A stretch of 64,000 bases of DNA, taken from Pseudomonas viridiflava (lineage in GTDB: Bacteria > Pseudomonadota > Gammaproteobacteria > Pseudomonadales > Pseudomonadaceae). Location: assembly GCF_900582625.1 (NCBI RefSeq), contig NZ_UTIQ01000241.1, positions 434,001 to 498,000 of the forward strand, written 5' to 3'. The translations under genes were made by a program, and so were the position numbers. This document shows positions 9,165-18,217 of this stretch, in pieces. The notes beneath the pieces are model-generated. The model did not search any database and was not told the DNA's origin. It saw only the letters and a program-made list of their open reading frames with translations. Numbering within the stretch: the first letter of the stretch is position 1; each line of letters opens with the position of its first letter.

Positions 9165-9776
9165 ATGCAAGACCCCCGAATTCTTACGCGCGAGGAACTG
9201 GAGTTTCTACAGGACCTGCAAGGCGCTGCTCGCCCGAACGGCCCGATGCAAACCCCAAGTTTGCGCGTAGATGGCGGCACGCAGACCAAAGACCTGCTCA
9301 CCCGCCTGGCGGCCAGCGACCAGTTGACCATCGAAGCCCATTTCAACGGCGAGCGCGTGACCTTTCCGCTGCAACTGGTGGAGGACGAATTCCACAGCAT
9401 GAGCCTGGAAATCGGAGCACCGCAGGTGATCGAGCAGGGTCCATCCGAGCGGCCGTGGCGCCTGAATATCGAACCGGCTGTCGAGCTGGTCGATGAACAG
9501 GGCAACCCAAGCGGCATGTGGCTGCACAGCCTTTCCACCACCGGTTTGCTGATGGAAGTTCGTCATCAAACGGTGCCGAACAGCTTTACGTTGTGGCTGC
9601 CGCAAGCCGGCGCTGAACCGCTTCGTTTGCAGGGCATTCTGGCGCGGCGCAGCAATCAGCGCCTGGTGGCGTACCGCCTGAGCGGGCGCAAAACCGAGCA
9701 CAGCGAGCGGCTGCGTCAGTACATCTATCAACAGCATCGCCTGCTCAACCCGGTCGCCAAGGCGCCTGCCATCTGA
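9165..9776 (+). CDS. PilZ-domain-like protein (putative c-di-GMP effector)
   Basis: The product has 203 residues from ATG 9165, chosen for GGAG eight bases upstream. The central and C-terminal part carries RPWRLNIEPAVELVDEQG, then SLSTTGLLMEV, resembling the conserved second half of PilZ (D/NxSxxG replaced by SLSTTG). The RxxxR half of the c-di-GMP site is not clean, so ligand binding is uncertain. It may act in c-di-GMP signalling with the GGDEF proteins in this window. A terminator follows it. Confidence 0.7.
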   Translation: MQDPRILTREELEFLQDLQGAARPNGPMQTPSLRVDGGTQTKDLLTRLAASDQLTIEAHFNGERVTFPLQLVEDEFHSMSLEIGAPQVIEQGPSERPWRLNIEPAVELVDEQGNPSGMWLHSLSTTGLLMEVRHQTVPNSFTLWLPQAGAEPLRLQGILARRSNQRLVAYRLSGRKTEHSERLRQYIYQQHRLLNPVAKAPAI

Positions 9777-9845
9777 CGAGCTGCCCGCTCTAGTCCGCAT
9801 CTTTGCTGGCAAATCACCCGGCAAACCCACTATTCTTCGCGCCAT

Positions 9846-9875
9846 AACGCCCCGCCACCCTGGGGCGCTTTTTTG
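9846..9875 (+). terminator. Rho-independent terminator
   Basis: CGCCCC stem, short loop, GGGGCG, then a T run, about 70 bp after the PilZ-like stop. Confidence 0.8.
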
Positions 9876-9920
9876 CCAAGGCTTTACCCAAGCGGCGGCA
9901 CGGTTTTGAGGAGATACATA

Positions 9921-10496
9921 ATGTCTGCTTCCCCCGTCACATTGATGGTGGCCCGCCGCGTGCCGCGCGAGCGCTACCAAGACTTCATGCTGTGGCTGCG
10001 TGAAGGCGAACAACTGGCCACCGACTTCCCCGGTTATCTGGGCTCTGGCGTGCTTGCCCCGCCGCCCGACGATGACGAATTCCAAATCGTATTCCGCTTC
10101 GCCGACGCCGACCTGCTCGCCAGTTGGGAGCACTCCGCCTCTCGTCGCGCCTGGCTGCAACGCGGTCAAGGGTTGTTCGCACAGCCGTTGGAGCACCGCG
10201 TTCAAGGCATCGACGCCTGGTTTGGCAGCGCGAGTCGAAACGTGCCCCGGTGGAAGCAAAGCGTGGCGATCTGGCTGGCGTTTTTTCCGGTGTCGCTGGC
10301 GTTCAATCTGATTTTTGGCGGGCTTCTGAGCGAGCTGCCGCTGGCCGTGCGCATTCTGCTCAGCACGCTGGCACTCACGCCGCTGATGACCTACTGGTTC
10401 ATTCCCCTTTCCACTCGCCTGCTGGCGCCGTGGTTGCACAAGCGCAAGGCGCTGCCGGCGGTGACCTCGCAGGGTTTGGCCAGCGGCGCGAAGTGA
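9921..10496 (+). CDS. Antibiotic biosynthesis monooxygenase (ABM)-domain protein with two C-terminal membrane helices
   Basis: The product has 191 residues starting at the ATG after GAGGAG. The N-terminal ~95 residues resemble an ABM ferredoxin-like domain (TLMVARRVPRERYQDFMLWL, FQIVFRFADADLL). The C-terminus has two hydrophobic helices (about residues 112-132 and 140-160) and ends in a basic tail. Such ABM-membrane proteins are common in Pseudomonas and their substrates are unknown. It begins a run of small plus-strand genes leading into folM. Confidence 0.78.
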   Translation: MSASPVTLMVARRVPRERYQDFMLWLREGEQLATDFPGYLGSGVLAPPPDDDEFQIVFRFADADLLASWEHSASRRAWLQRGQGLFAQPLEHRVQGIDAWFGSASRNVPRWKQSVAIWLAFFPVSLAFNLIFGGLLSELPLAVRILLSTLALTPLMTYWFIPLSTRLLAPWLHKRKALPAVTSQGLASGAK

Positions 10497-10569
10497 GCAC
10501 CGCGCCGCGTTTTGTGCCGGGAGGCAGACTGGGTTAACGTTGCCGGGCCTGTCTGCCAACGAGTTGCCC

Positions 10570-11277
10570 ATGTCTGTTTCTGCCCCCATTCTGCTGACCG
10601 GTGCCGGCCAACGCGTCGGCCTGCATTGCGCCGAACGCCTTCTGGATGACGGCCACCCACTGATCATCACTTACCGCCAGGAACGCCCCAGCGTGCAGCG
10701 CTTGCGCGAGCGTGGCGCGGTGGCCATCCAGGCGGATTTCTCTAGCGAAGCTGGCATTCTGGCGTTTGTTGCCGCGCTGAAAAAACACACCACAAGCCTG
10801 CGCGCTATCGTGCATAACGCTTCGCAATGGCTGGCGGAAACGCCGGGCGATGAGGCGGCCATTTTTCAGCAGATGTTCAGCGTGCATATGCTCGCGCCGT
10901 ATCTGGTCAACCTGCATTGTGCCGACTTGCTGCGCCAGTCGACCCCGGCCGACATCGTGCACATCAGCGATGACGTGACGCACAAAGGCAGCGCCAAACA
11001 CCTGGCCTACTGCGCCAGCAAGGCGGGACTGGAAAGCCTGACGTTGTCATTCGCCGCCAAATACGCGCCGGCGATCAAGGTCAACGGCATCGCCCCGGCA
11101 TTGATTCTGTTCAATGAGGGCGACGACGCCGAGTACCGCGCCAAAACCCTGGCCAAATCGGCGCTGGGTATCGAACCCGGCGCTCAGGTCATCTATCAAA
11201 GCCTGCGTTATCTGCTCGACAACCCCTACGTCACCGGCACCACCCTGAGCGTCAACGGCGGCCGGCATTTGAAGTAA
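10570..11277 (+). CDS. folM: Dihydromonapterin reductase (SDR)
   Basis: The product has 235 residues, an SDR with TGAGQRVG at the N-terminus and the catalytic YCASKAG motif. FolM reduces dihydromonapterin to tetrahydromonapterin (and has dihydrofolate reductase activity), supplying the pterin cofactor of phenylalanine hydroxylase in Pseudomonas. The ATG at 10570 is preferred over an in-frame TTG thirty bases upstream. The next gene is folX, 27 bp away, which makes the product's pathway clear. The folE gene often found between them in Pseudomonas is absent here. Confidence 0.9.
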   Translation: MSVSAPILLTGAGQRVGLHCAERLLDDGHPLIITYRQERPSVQRLRERGAVAIQADFSSEAGILAFVAALKKHTTSLRAIVHNASQWLAETPGDEAAIFQQMFSVHMLAPYLVNLHCADLLRQSTPADIVHISDDVTHKGSAKHLAYCASKAGLESLTLSFAAKYAPAIKVNGIAPALILFNEGDDAEYRAKTLAKSALGIEPGAQVIYQSLRYLLDNPYVTGTTLSVNGGRHLK

Positions 11278-11304
11278 GCAACCAATTCGATGGAGTACAC
11301 CGCT

Positions 11305-11676
11305 ATGCCGCGACTGGAGCCTGGAATGGCGCGCATCAAGGTCAAAGACCTGCGCCTGCGCACCTACATTGGAATCAAGCAGGAAGAAATCGATAACAAG
11401 CAGGACGTGTTGATCAACCTGACCATTCTTTACCCCGCAGTGGACGCGGTGCAGGTGAACGACATCGAGCACGCGCTGAACTACCGCACCATCACCAAAG
11501 CGATCATCGCCCACGTCGAAAACAACCGCTTCGCCCTACTCGAGCGTCTGACCCAGGAATTGCTCGACCTGGTGATGGCCCACCCGGCCGTGCGCTACGC
11601 CGAAGTAGAAGTCGACAAGCTGCACGCCCTGCGCTTTGCCGAGTCGGTGTCGATCACCCTCGCCGGCCACCGTTAA
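11305..11676 (+). CDS. folX: Dihydroneopterin triphosphate 2'-epimerase
   Basis: The product has 123 residues, the usual FolX length, of the T-fold FolB/FolX family. The motifs are RTYIGIKQEE at the N-terminus, ALNYRTITKAI centrally and FALLERLTQELL. It epimerises 7,8-dihydroneopterin triphosphate to the monapterin form, feeding FolM. The ATG at 11305 has GGAG upstream; the ATG 15 bases earlier has no usable site. It is in an apparent operon with folM. Confidence 0.92.
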   Translation: MPRLEPGMARIKVKDLRLRTYIGIKQEEIDNKQDVLINLTILYPAVDAVQVNDIEHALNYRTITKAIIAHVENNRFALLERLTQELLDLVMAHPAVRYAEVEVDKLHALRFAESVSITLAGHR

Positions 11677-11791
11677 CCCGCGCGCTGTTTATCCGGATGG
11701 CCTCGCGCCCGCATTGAAGTGCGGGCGTGGCGCTTCTATCATCGCGCCGTTCCACCCTTCACCCTTTCGCACGTTCTCGGAGTACGTTGCC

Positions 11792-12082
<291 letters not shown>

Positions 12083-12424
12083 ATGACTGCACTGTCCGAC
12101 TTCCGCGCCGCGTTGCGCAGCGATCAGCACCTGTTCGCCAACACCCTGGCGTTTATCGCTGAGCACTACGAGTACCAGCCGAGCGCGTTTGTGAACGGCA
12201 ACCAGAACAACGCTAGCGGCCAGAACGAAGGCTCTTGCAAAACCCTCGGCCTGGCCTTGCTGGAGGGGTTGAATCTGGAAGAAACCCTGCGCGCTTTCGG
12301 TGAGCATTACCGCAGCGTGTTGGCCACGCCTACCGGCAGTGACCACGGCAACATTCGCGCCCTGATGGACACCGGCCTCGGCGGCGTGAATTTCGCGCAG
12401 CAACCGCTCAAGCGCAAGGCCTAG
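12083..12424 (+). CDS. HopJ-like (HopPmaJ) family protein
   Basis: The product has 113 residues and matches the small HopJ/HopPmaJ family (AFVNGNQNNASGQNEGSCK, then TGSDHGNIRALM). The family was named from a P. syringae effector screen but is widespread in non-pathogens, and no type III secretion genes are present here. It probably has a housekeeping role. Its start codon directly abuts the DUF1244 stop codon. Confidence 0.88.
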   Translation: MTALSDFRAALRSDQHLFANTLAFIAEHYEYQPSAFVNGNQNNASGQNEGSCKTLGLALLEGLNLEETLRAFGEHYRSVLATPTGSDHGNIRALMDTGLGGVNFAQQPLKRKA

Positions 12425-12567
12425 CGCGTCGCAGAAAATTCAATTGATGTAGCAAAACTCTTACATACATCACAGAAACATCCGTCTATTCTGCTCGCCG
12501 GTTCACCATGGACGGTGCCCTGCGGCAGCACGCCAGCGCCCCACCGTTCATTTCTGGATATGCACGG

Positions 12568-13173
12568 ATGCAGCCTACCTCGATGCAACAAACCCTCGTG
12601 TGGAAACCCTGGCTCAACCCCGGCGTGGAAAACCTGCGCCTGCGTCAGGACGAGAACGGCATTCATGCCAGCAGCCACCTGATCCAGAGCGTGCGCGGCA
12701 ACAGCATCGCTGCCACGTATGTGCTGGCCTTCGACCCAGATTGGCGCTTTCGCCGGCTATGGCTGAAGGTCGACAACCTCGGGCAGCGCAGCCTGAGCCT
12801 TGAGCGCGACGTTCACGGCGGCTGGTCGCTCAACGGCGAACCGCGCGACGACCTCAACGAGTGCCAGCACGTGATGCTGTCCACCACGCCCTTTACCCAC
12901 ACGCCGATCCTGCAGCGCTGCGCGTTGGCGGTGGGGCAAAGCGAAGAGGTGCTGGTGGCGTTTGTCGACATGCTCACCTTCACCGTACAACCGCGCCTGC
13001 AGCGCTATCAGTGCTTGCGCCAACAGGACGAGCAAACGCTCTACCGCTACGAAACAGCCGGCAAACAGAGCCGTGAGTTGACCATGGACGGCCAGGTGTT
13101 TCTTAACAAAGCCAGCGAGCAATACCTGCGGCTGACGTCGAAGCTGGCGCTGGAATTGAATACCTGGGTTTGA
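12568..13173 (+). CDS. Putative glycolipid-binding protein (DUF1089 family)
   Basis: The product has about 201 residues. It matches the glycolipid-binding family in VWKPWLNPGVENLRLRQDE near the N-terminus, a WRFRRLWLKV strand, LNECQHVMLSTTPFTHTP, and QRYQCL towards the end. The family fold is beta-rich and its ligand is unproven. Two ATGs five codons apart (12568, 12583) are possible starts. No signal peptide is visible, so it is cytoplasmic. A REP doublet follows the stop. Confidence 0.82.
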   Translation: MQPTSMQQTLVWKPWLNPGVENLRLRQDENGIHASSHLIQSVRGNSIAATYVLAFDPDWRFRRLWLKVDNLGQRSLSLERDVHGGWSLNGEPRDDLNECQHVMLSTTPFTHTPILQRCALAVGQSEEVLVAFVDMLTFTVQPRLQRYQCLRQQDEQTLYRYETAGKQSRELTMDGQVFLNKASEQYLRLTSKLALELNTWV

Positions 13174-13184
13174 CGCGCAAAAAG

Positions 13185-13246
13185 CATCGCGGCTAAAGCC
13201 GCTCCTACAGAGTTGTGCGATCTGTGGGAGCGGCTTTAGCCGCGAT
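13185..13246. repeat. Paired REP-like hairpin element
   Basis: ATCGCGGCTAAAGCCGCTCC and its inverse, with ATCGCGGC/GCCGCGAT ends, between the convergent glycolipid-binding and MFS genes. Confidence 0.85.
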
Positions 13247-13261
13247 TAGCCCAGCAAGCAA

Positions 13262-14629
13262 TCAAGCCTTGGCCGGAACCCCAACCACGTCGACCGACGA
13301 CTCTGCCGACCAGCCTTTCAGCCGCTCAACACTCGCCCGATAAGGCTTCAAGCCTTTGGCCAACAACGCCACCGAGAACAGCACCGCCACGGTGGTGACG
13401 ATCAGCAGCGAATACTTCAGGTCGTTGTCGTTGGCGAACACGTAGTCGGTCACCAAGGCCACCGCCGTTGGCCCCACGCCCAGGCCGATCAGCGTGATCA
13501 CGAACAGGTAAATGGCTGAAGCCTGGCCGCGCATAGAGTTGGGCATGATGTCTTGGATTGCCGCCGGGGCCACGCCGAAGGGCATGCTGAGGAAGAACAC
13601 CGCAGGCGCCATCATGATCGAGGCGATGTTGCCGGTGCTGGCCAGCGGGAACGCGAGCACGCAGGGCAACGCGCCCAATGCAGCGATAAGGCCCACGCGC
13701 ATGTTGCTGTCGGTGCGGCCGCGCTTGCTCATCCAGTCCGCCAGGCGCCCGCCGAAGACGATGCCCAGGCAACCGAATACCGCCACGATGCTGCCGTACA
13801 CCACGCCCACATGGCCGGCATCCCAGCCGTAGGTGCGAATGTAGAACGTGGGGATCCACGCGGCGCTGCCGTAACCGGCAAAGGCCAGACCGGCGAAACC
13901 GAAGTTGTGGCAGATCACGGTGGTGCGGTTGGCACGGATGTAGCGCCCCACTTCGGCCAGCGGCACGGCCACCCCGGCGCCGACGCCACGACGAGCCGGC
14001 TCACGCACGGCGAGCATCAACAAGGTGAACACCACACCGGCTGCGCCCAACAGCAGGAAGATCAGCTGCCACGGCCGCACTTCGCCGATCACCGGCAACA
14101 CCACATCGCCTTGCGCCGACGCGAATTTGATGACCAAGCCGCCGAGCAGAAACGCCAGGCCAGAGCCCAGGTAAACGCCCATCGAGTACACGCTGATGGC
14201 GGTGGCGCGACGGTCGCTGGGGAAGCTGTCGGCAATCAGCGAATACGCCGCCGGCGACAACGCTGCCTCGCCCACACCCACGCCGATGCGGCACAGCAGA
14301 AACTGCCAATACATACGCGCCATGCCGCAGGCGGCGGTCATTGCGCTCCAGAACAACACGCCAATGGCGATCAGGCCGCGACGACTTTTGGTGTCGGCCA
14401 AGCGTCCCAGCGGAATGCCGCAGATGGTGTAGAACAGCGCAAACGACAAGCCCATCAGCAGGCTCATTTGCGTGTCATTGATTTCCAGATCGCGACGGAT
14501 CGGGCCCACCAGCAGGTTGAGAATCTGCCGGTCGATAAACGATAGAACGTACGCCACCATCAAAATCGTGACGGTGCCCCAAGCGCGGAGGCTGGAGGGA
14601 TAGCCGGCATTATTGTTGTTATGCACCAT
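13262..14629 (-). CDS. MFS transporter (spinster-like)
   Basis: The product has 455 residues with about twelve hydrophobic helices. The first is at AWGTVTILMVAYVLSFIDRQ, and the DRQIL motif after helix 1 is typical of spinster-type MFS proteins. GRLADTKSRRGL gives the family loop 2-3 motif. The ATG at 14629 has a strong GGAG; the frame extends upstream without a site. The substrate is not readable. It is a single gene, convergent with the glycolipid-binding gene. Confidence 0.88.
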   Translation of the reverse strand: MVHNNNNAGYPSSLRAWGTVTILMVAYVLSFIDRQILNLLVGPIRRDLEINDTQMSLLMGLSFALFYTICGIPLGRLADTKSRRGLIAIGVLFWSAMTAACGMARMYWQFLLCRIGVGVGEAALSPAAYSLIADSFPSDRRATAISVYSMGVYLGSGLAFLLGGLVIKFASAQGDVVLPVIGEVRPWQLIFLLLGAAGVVFTLLMLAVREPARRGVGAGVAVPLAEVGRYIRANRTTVICHNFGFAGLAFAGYGSAAWIPTFYIRTYGWDAGHVGVVYGSIVAVFGCLGIVFGGRLADWMSKRGRTDSNMRVGLIAALGALPCVLAFPLASTGNIASIMMAPAVFFLSMPFGVAPAAIQDIMPNSMRGQASAIYLFVITLIGLGVGPTAVALVTDYVFANDNDLKYSLLIVTTVAVLFSVALLAKGLKPYRASVERLKGWSAESSVDVVGVPAKA

Positions 14630-14942
14630 GGTCTCCTTCGGCGCTGCCAGTGCAACGCGCGGCCGTTGAAAGTGCTCGCAGAGTAGCCGCAACAGAGGGT
14701 GGTTTTGGTCGTTATCAGCCTAGCGAATGGAGCGTAAAGGCGTTGGCGAATGACTTGCCAGTCAGGCCGTCTGGCATTGGTACTTTGGGGTGATTGACCG
14801 GGCAAAACGGCCGCTGAAACTCATACTTTTGGGTGCTTTGGAAACGGCTTCCATGGCAGATATTTGACCTCGCCGCTGACGCCCTCGTCGCAGTGATTCC
14901 GAACGACCCACCGCCCGCGCGCCGAGTTTTTCGCATCGGCAT
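14630..14942. other. Intergenic region, MFS upstream / hemH downstream
   Basis: About 310 bases between the MFS start and the hemH terminator. It should hold the MFS promoter. I see no gene, repeat or clear operator in it. Confidence 0.5.
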
Positions 14943-14970
14943 AAAAAAGCCCCGCACAAGCGGGGCTTTG
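14943..14970 (-). terminator. Rho-independent terminator of hemH
   Basis: On the minus strand AAAGCCCCGC, short loop, GCGGGGCTTTTTT, directly after the hemH stop. Confidence 0.85.
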
Positions 14971-14990
14971 AGCAAAACGGCAAAGCGCTG

Positions 14991-16031
14991 TTACGATTTC
15001 AGCGGGTTTCCCAGGCCTGCCGGCGCGTTTTCACACAAGGTGTTCAGCGCTTCAACCCATTGCGGGTGATCGTTGACGCACGGGACTAGCACCAATTCTT
15101 CGCCGCCGGCCTCTTTGAACTGCTCTTCACCGCGAATGCCAATTTCCTCGAGGGTTTCGATGCAGTCGGAAACAAAGGCCGGGCACATCACCAGCAGCTT
15201 TTTCACGCCCTGCTTGCCGAGTTCGTCCAGGCGCGCTTCGGTGTACGGTTCGATCCATTTGTTGGCGCCCAGGCGCGACTGAAACGACACCGACCACTGC
15301 CCCGGTTTCAAGCCCATACGCTCGGCAAACGCTTCGGCGCTGCGCTGGCATTGGCTGCGGTAACAGAACGCCATGATCTCGTCGCTCACGCCCTTGCTGT
15401 CAGGCGCACGCAAGTCGTGTTTTGGGTTGCGCACCAGTTTGCGGATATGGCTTTCCGGCAAGCCGTGGAAGCTCAGCAGCAGGTGGTCGAACCCTTGCTC
15501 CAGATAGGGCTTGGCGCTGGCCACCAGGGCGTCGATGTAAATCGGTTCGGCGTAGAAAGGTCGCAACGTGGCGAATTCCAATGCCAGCTTGTGCTCACTG
15601 ACTACGCGCTTGGCTTCTTCGATCACGGTGGTCACGGTGCTATCGGCGAACTGCGGGTACAGCGGCGCCAAGGTAACTTTCTTGATGCCCTGTTTGGCCA
15701 GGCGCGTCAGCACGTTTTCCAGTGAGGGCTCGCCATAGCGCATGGCCAGTTCGACCGGGCCGTGTTTCCAGGTATTTTTCATTGCTGCTTGCAGACGTTG
15801 GCTCAGCACAATGAGCGGCGAGCCGCCTTCCCACCAGATCGAGCCGTAGGCTTCAGCGGAAGCTTCAGGACGCTTGATCAGAATGAGCGACACCAGCAGT
15901 CGACGAATCGGCCATGGCAGGTCGATTACGTACGGGTCCATCAGAAATTGATTGAGGTAGCTGCGTACATCGGCCACCTGCGGCGAGGCCGGTGAGCCAA
16001 GGTTGACCAGAAGCAAGGCGTGATCGGTCAT
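14991..16031 (-). CDS. hemH: Ferrochelatase
   Basis: The product has 346 residues. It inserts Fe2+ into protoporphyrin IX, the last step of protoheme synthesis. The N-terminal LLLVNLGSPASP, the catalytic His in LLSFHGLPESH, the SVSFQSRLGANKWIEPYT block and ETLEEIGIRG near the C-terminus (metal-side glutamates) are standard for ferrochelatase. It is a single gene with its own terminator, divergent from the renalase-like gene. Confidence 0.96.
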   Translation of the reverse strand: MTDHALLLVNLGSPASPQVADVRSYLNQFLMDPYVIDLPWPIRRLLVSLILIKRPEASAEAYGSIWWEGGSPLIVLSQRLQAAMKNTWKHGPVELAMRYGEPSLENVLTRLAKQGIKKVTLAPLYPQFADSTVTTVIEEAKRVVSEHKLALEFATLRPFYAEPIYIDALVASAKPYLEQGFDHLLLSFHGLPESHIRKLVRNPKHDLRAPDSKGVSDEIMAFCYRSQCQRSAEAFAERMGLKPGQWSVSFQSRLGANKWIEPYTEARLDELGKQGVKKLLVMCPAFVSDCIETLEEIGIRGEEQFKEAGGEELVLVPCVNDHPQWVEALNTLCENAPAGLGNPLKS

Positions 16032-16371
16032 GCATATTCCTTAGCAAAGCGGAGCGGTTGTGAAGAAACGGCGCACAGCATCGCGCAAACACATGAAATT
16101 GCAAAATCGGTCATGGCTATTGCGCTGATTAATGGCGAATCTGTCGTTTGCCAGGCGACGAACAAAGCAGGCGTCTGCTGTTCAAGCGTTCTATACCTAA
16201 CACAAGCACACAGGCCGTTCGAACCTGTGGCCAATCCGCGAATCAGAGCGAGGGAAGGAACTCGCAAAAGCAGGCACGATGATTCCAAGCGGGGTCGTCG
16301 GCAGCTGCTTTTCCACGCCCATGGCCAAACCAGGAGAGCGTCAGCCCAGTTTGCGAATTTAGAGGTCAGAC
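16032..16371. other. Divergent intergenic region hemH / renalase-like gene
   Basis: About 340 bases that must contain both promoters. No ORF with coding character and no repeat or clear palindrome is visible. Confidence 0.45.
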
Positions 16372-17358
16372 ATGAGTTTCCCCATCGCCATTATTGGCAC
16401 CGGCATCGCCGGTCTTTCTGCCGCACAAACCCTGCACGAGGCAGGTCTTAGCGTTCAACTGTTCGACAAAAGCCGTGGCAGCGGTGGCCGCATGGCCAGC
16501 AAGCGCAGCGACGCCGGCGCGCTGGACATGGGCGCGCAATATTTCACTGCCCGCGACCGCCGCTTCATCGACGCCGTACACCAATGGCAGGCCAGAGGCT
16601 GGGTCGCCGAGTGGACGCCCAGCTTGTACACCTTCAGCAACGGCGTATTGGGCGCATCGCCGGACGAGCAAGTTCGCTGGGTCGGCACCCCGCGCATGAG
16701 CGCCATTACCCGGGCGATGCTCGGCGCCCTGCCGGTGAAGTTTTCCTGCCGCATTACCGAAGTATTCCGCGGCCCCGAGCACTGGAGCCTGCAAGATGCC
16801 GAAGGCCAGGTACACGGCCCGTTCAGCCAGGTGATCATCGCCACCCCCGCCTCCCAAGCCAGCGGTCTGCTCGCCGCCGCGCCGAAACTGGCCGGCGCTG
16901 CTGCCAGCGTCGCCATGGACCCCACCTGGGCAGTTTCCCTCGCCTTCTCCGAACCGCTGGATACCCCGGTCGAAGGCTGCTTCGTGCGCGAAGGCCCGCT
17001 CGACTGGTTGGCCCGCAACCGCAGCAAACCCGGCCGCGAAACCGTGATGGATACTTGGGTGCTGCACGCTAGCAGCGCCTGGAGCCGACAGCACCTGGAT
17101 CTCACCAAGGAAGAAGCCATCGAACACCTGCACGGCGCATTTGCCGAGTTGATCGGCTGCGCCGTACCGGCACCGGCATTCACCCTCGCCCACCGCTGGC
17201 TGTACGCGCGGCCAGCCAGCAGCCATGAATGGGGCTCGCTGGTGGATGCGGACCTGGGTTTGTACGTGTGCGGCGACTGGTGTTTGTCCGGGCGCGTGGA
17301 AGGCGCCTGGTTGAGTGGCCAGCAGGCGGCGCTGCGGTTATTGGATCATTTGCAGTAA
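16372..17358 (+). CDS. FAD-dependent oxidoreductase, renalase/amine-oxidase type
   Basis: The product has 328 residues. The FAD motif IGTGIAGLSAAQTL is at the N-terminus, followed by FDKSRGSGGRMASKR (the adenosine-ribose loop) and GALDMGAQYFTAR, the bacterial renalase-like signature. The C-terminal VCGDWCLSGRVEGAWLSG is the second FAD-contact motif of the amine oxidase fold. Bacterial renalases oxidise 2- and 6-dihydro-NAD(P) isomers; that activity is an inference here. The start follows AGAGG. It is convergent with the aap operon. Confidence 0.88.
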   Translation: MSFPIAIIGTGIAGLSAAQTLHEAGLSVQLFDKSRGSGGRMASKRSDAGALDMGAQYFTARDRRFIDAVHQWQARGWVAEWTPSLYTFSNGVLGASPDEQVRWVGTPRMSAITRAMLGALPVKFSCRITEVFRGPEHWSLQDAEGQVHGPFSQVIIATPASQASGLLAAAPKLAGAAASVAMDPTWAVSLAFSEPLDTPVEGCFVREGPLDWLARNRSKPGRETVMDTWVLHASSAWSRQHLDLTKEEAIEHLHGAFAELIGCAVPAPAFTLAHRWLYARPASSHEWGSLVDADLGLYVCGDWCLSGRVEGAWLSGQQAALRLLDHLQ

Positions 17359-17395
17359 GGCGCAGCCGACGCCGCCCAGGACGATTCAACGCCCA

Positions 17396-17427
17396 TAAAA
17401 AAAAGGAGCCTCGCGGCTCCTTTTTTC
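17396..17427. terminator. Bidirectional terminator (renalase-like gene / aap operon)
   Basis: AAAAAAGGAGCC, TCGC loop, GGCTCCTTTTTT, symmetrical, placed between two convergent stops. Confidence 0.88.
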
Positions 17428-17441
17428 TGACCCATCCCCTA

Positions 17442-18206
17442 CTAGTGCAGGATCTGGCTCAGGAACAGCTTGGTACGGTCGCTTTGCGGGTTGTCGAAGA
17501 AGTCGTTTGGTGCGGCTTGTTCAACGATCTCGCCTTTGTCCATGAAGATCACGCGGTTGGCCACGGTGCGGGCAAAGCCCATTTCGTGGGTTACGCAGAG
17601 CATGGTCATGCCGTCTTCAGCCAGGCCGATCATGGTGTCGAGCACCTCTTTCACCATCTCGGGGTCGAGGGCGGAAGTGGGTTCGTCGAACAGCATGATT
17701 TTCGGTTTCATGCACAGGGCACGGGCGATGGCGACGCGCTGTTGCTGACCGCCCGAGAGCTGGCCCGGATACTTGTGCGCTTGCTCCGGAATGCGTACGC
17801 GCTCCAGGTAATGCATGGCAATTTCTTCAGCCTGACGCTTTGGCATTTTGCGCACCCACATCGGCGCCAACGTGCAGTTTTGCAGAATGGTGAGGTGCGG
17901 GAACAGGTTGAAGTGTTGGAACACCATGCCGACTTCACGACGGATCGCTTCGATCTGCTTGAGGTCGTTGGTCAGTTCCACGCCGTCAACGACGATGCGG
18001 CCCTGTTGGTGTTCTTCCAAACGGTTGAGGCAACGAATGGTGGTCGATTTGCCCGAGCCGGAAGGCCCGCACAGCACGATACGCTCGCCCTGTTGCACGT
18101 TCAGGTTGATGTCTTTGAGTACGTGAAACTGGCCGTACCATTTGTTCACGCCCTGCATTTGGATAATGCCTTCAGGGCTCACAGGCTGTTTGATCGCTTC
18201 GCTCAT
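17442..18206 (-). CDS. aapP: L-amino-acid ABC transporter ATP-binding protein
   Basis: The product has 254 residues. Walker A is GPSGSGKST, the ABC signature LSGGQQQRVAIARAL, Walker B IMLFDEPTSALDP, and the His switch VTHEMGFA. It energises the Aap general amino-acid importer. It is the last gene of aapJQMP, 11 bp after aapM, and is followed by the bidirectional terminator. Confidence 0.95.
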   Translation of the reverse strand: MSEAIKQPVSPEGIIQMQGVNKWYGQFHVLKDINLNVQQGERIVLCGPSGSGKSTTIRCLNRLEEHQQGRIVVDGVELTNDLKQIEAIRREVGMVFQHFNLFPHLTILQNCTLAPMWVRKMPKRQAEEIAMHYLERVRIPEQAHKYPGQLSGGQQQRVAIARALCMKPKIMLFDEPTSALDPEMVKEVLDTMIGLAEDGMTMLCVTHEMGFARTVANRVIFMDKGEIVEQAAPNDFFDNPQSDRTKLFLSQILH

Positions 18207-18217
18207 TTAATCGACTC

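Noticed and set aside
12083..12424. HopJ-like protein as a type III secreted effector
   Set aside because: No type III secretion genes, hrp box or chaperone gene are present, and the family occurs in non-pathogens next to DUF1244.
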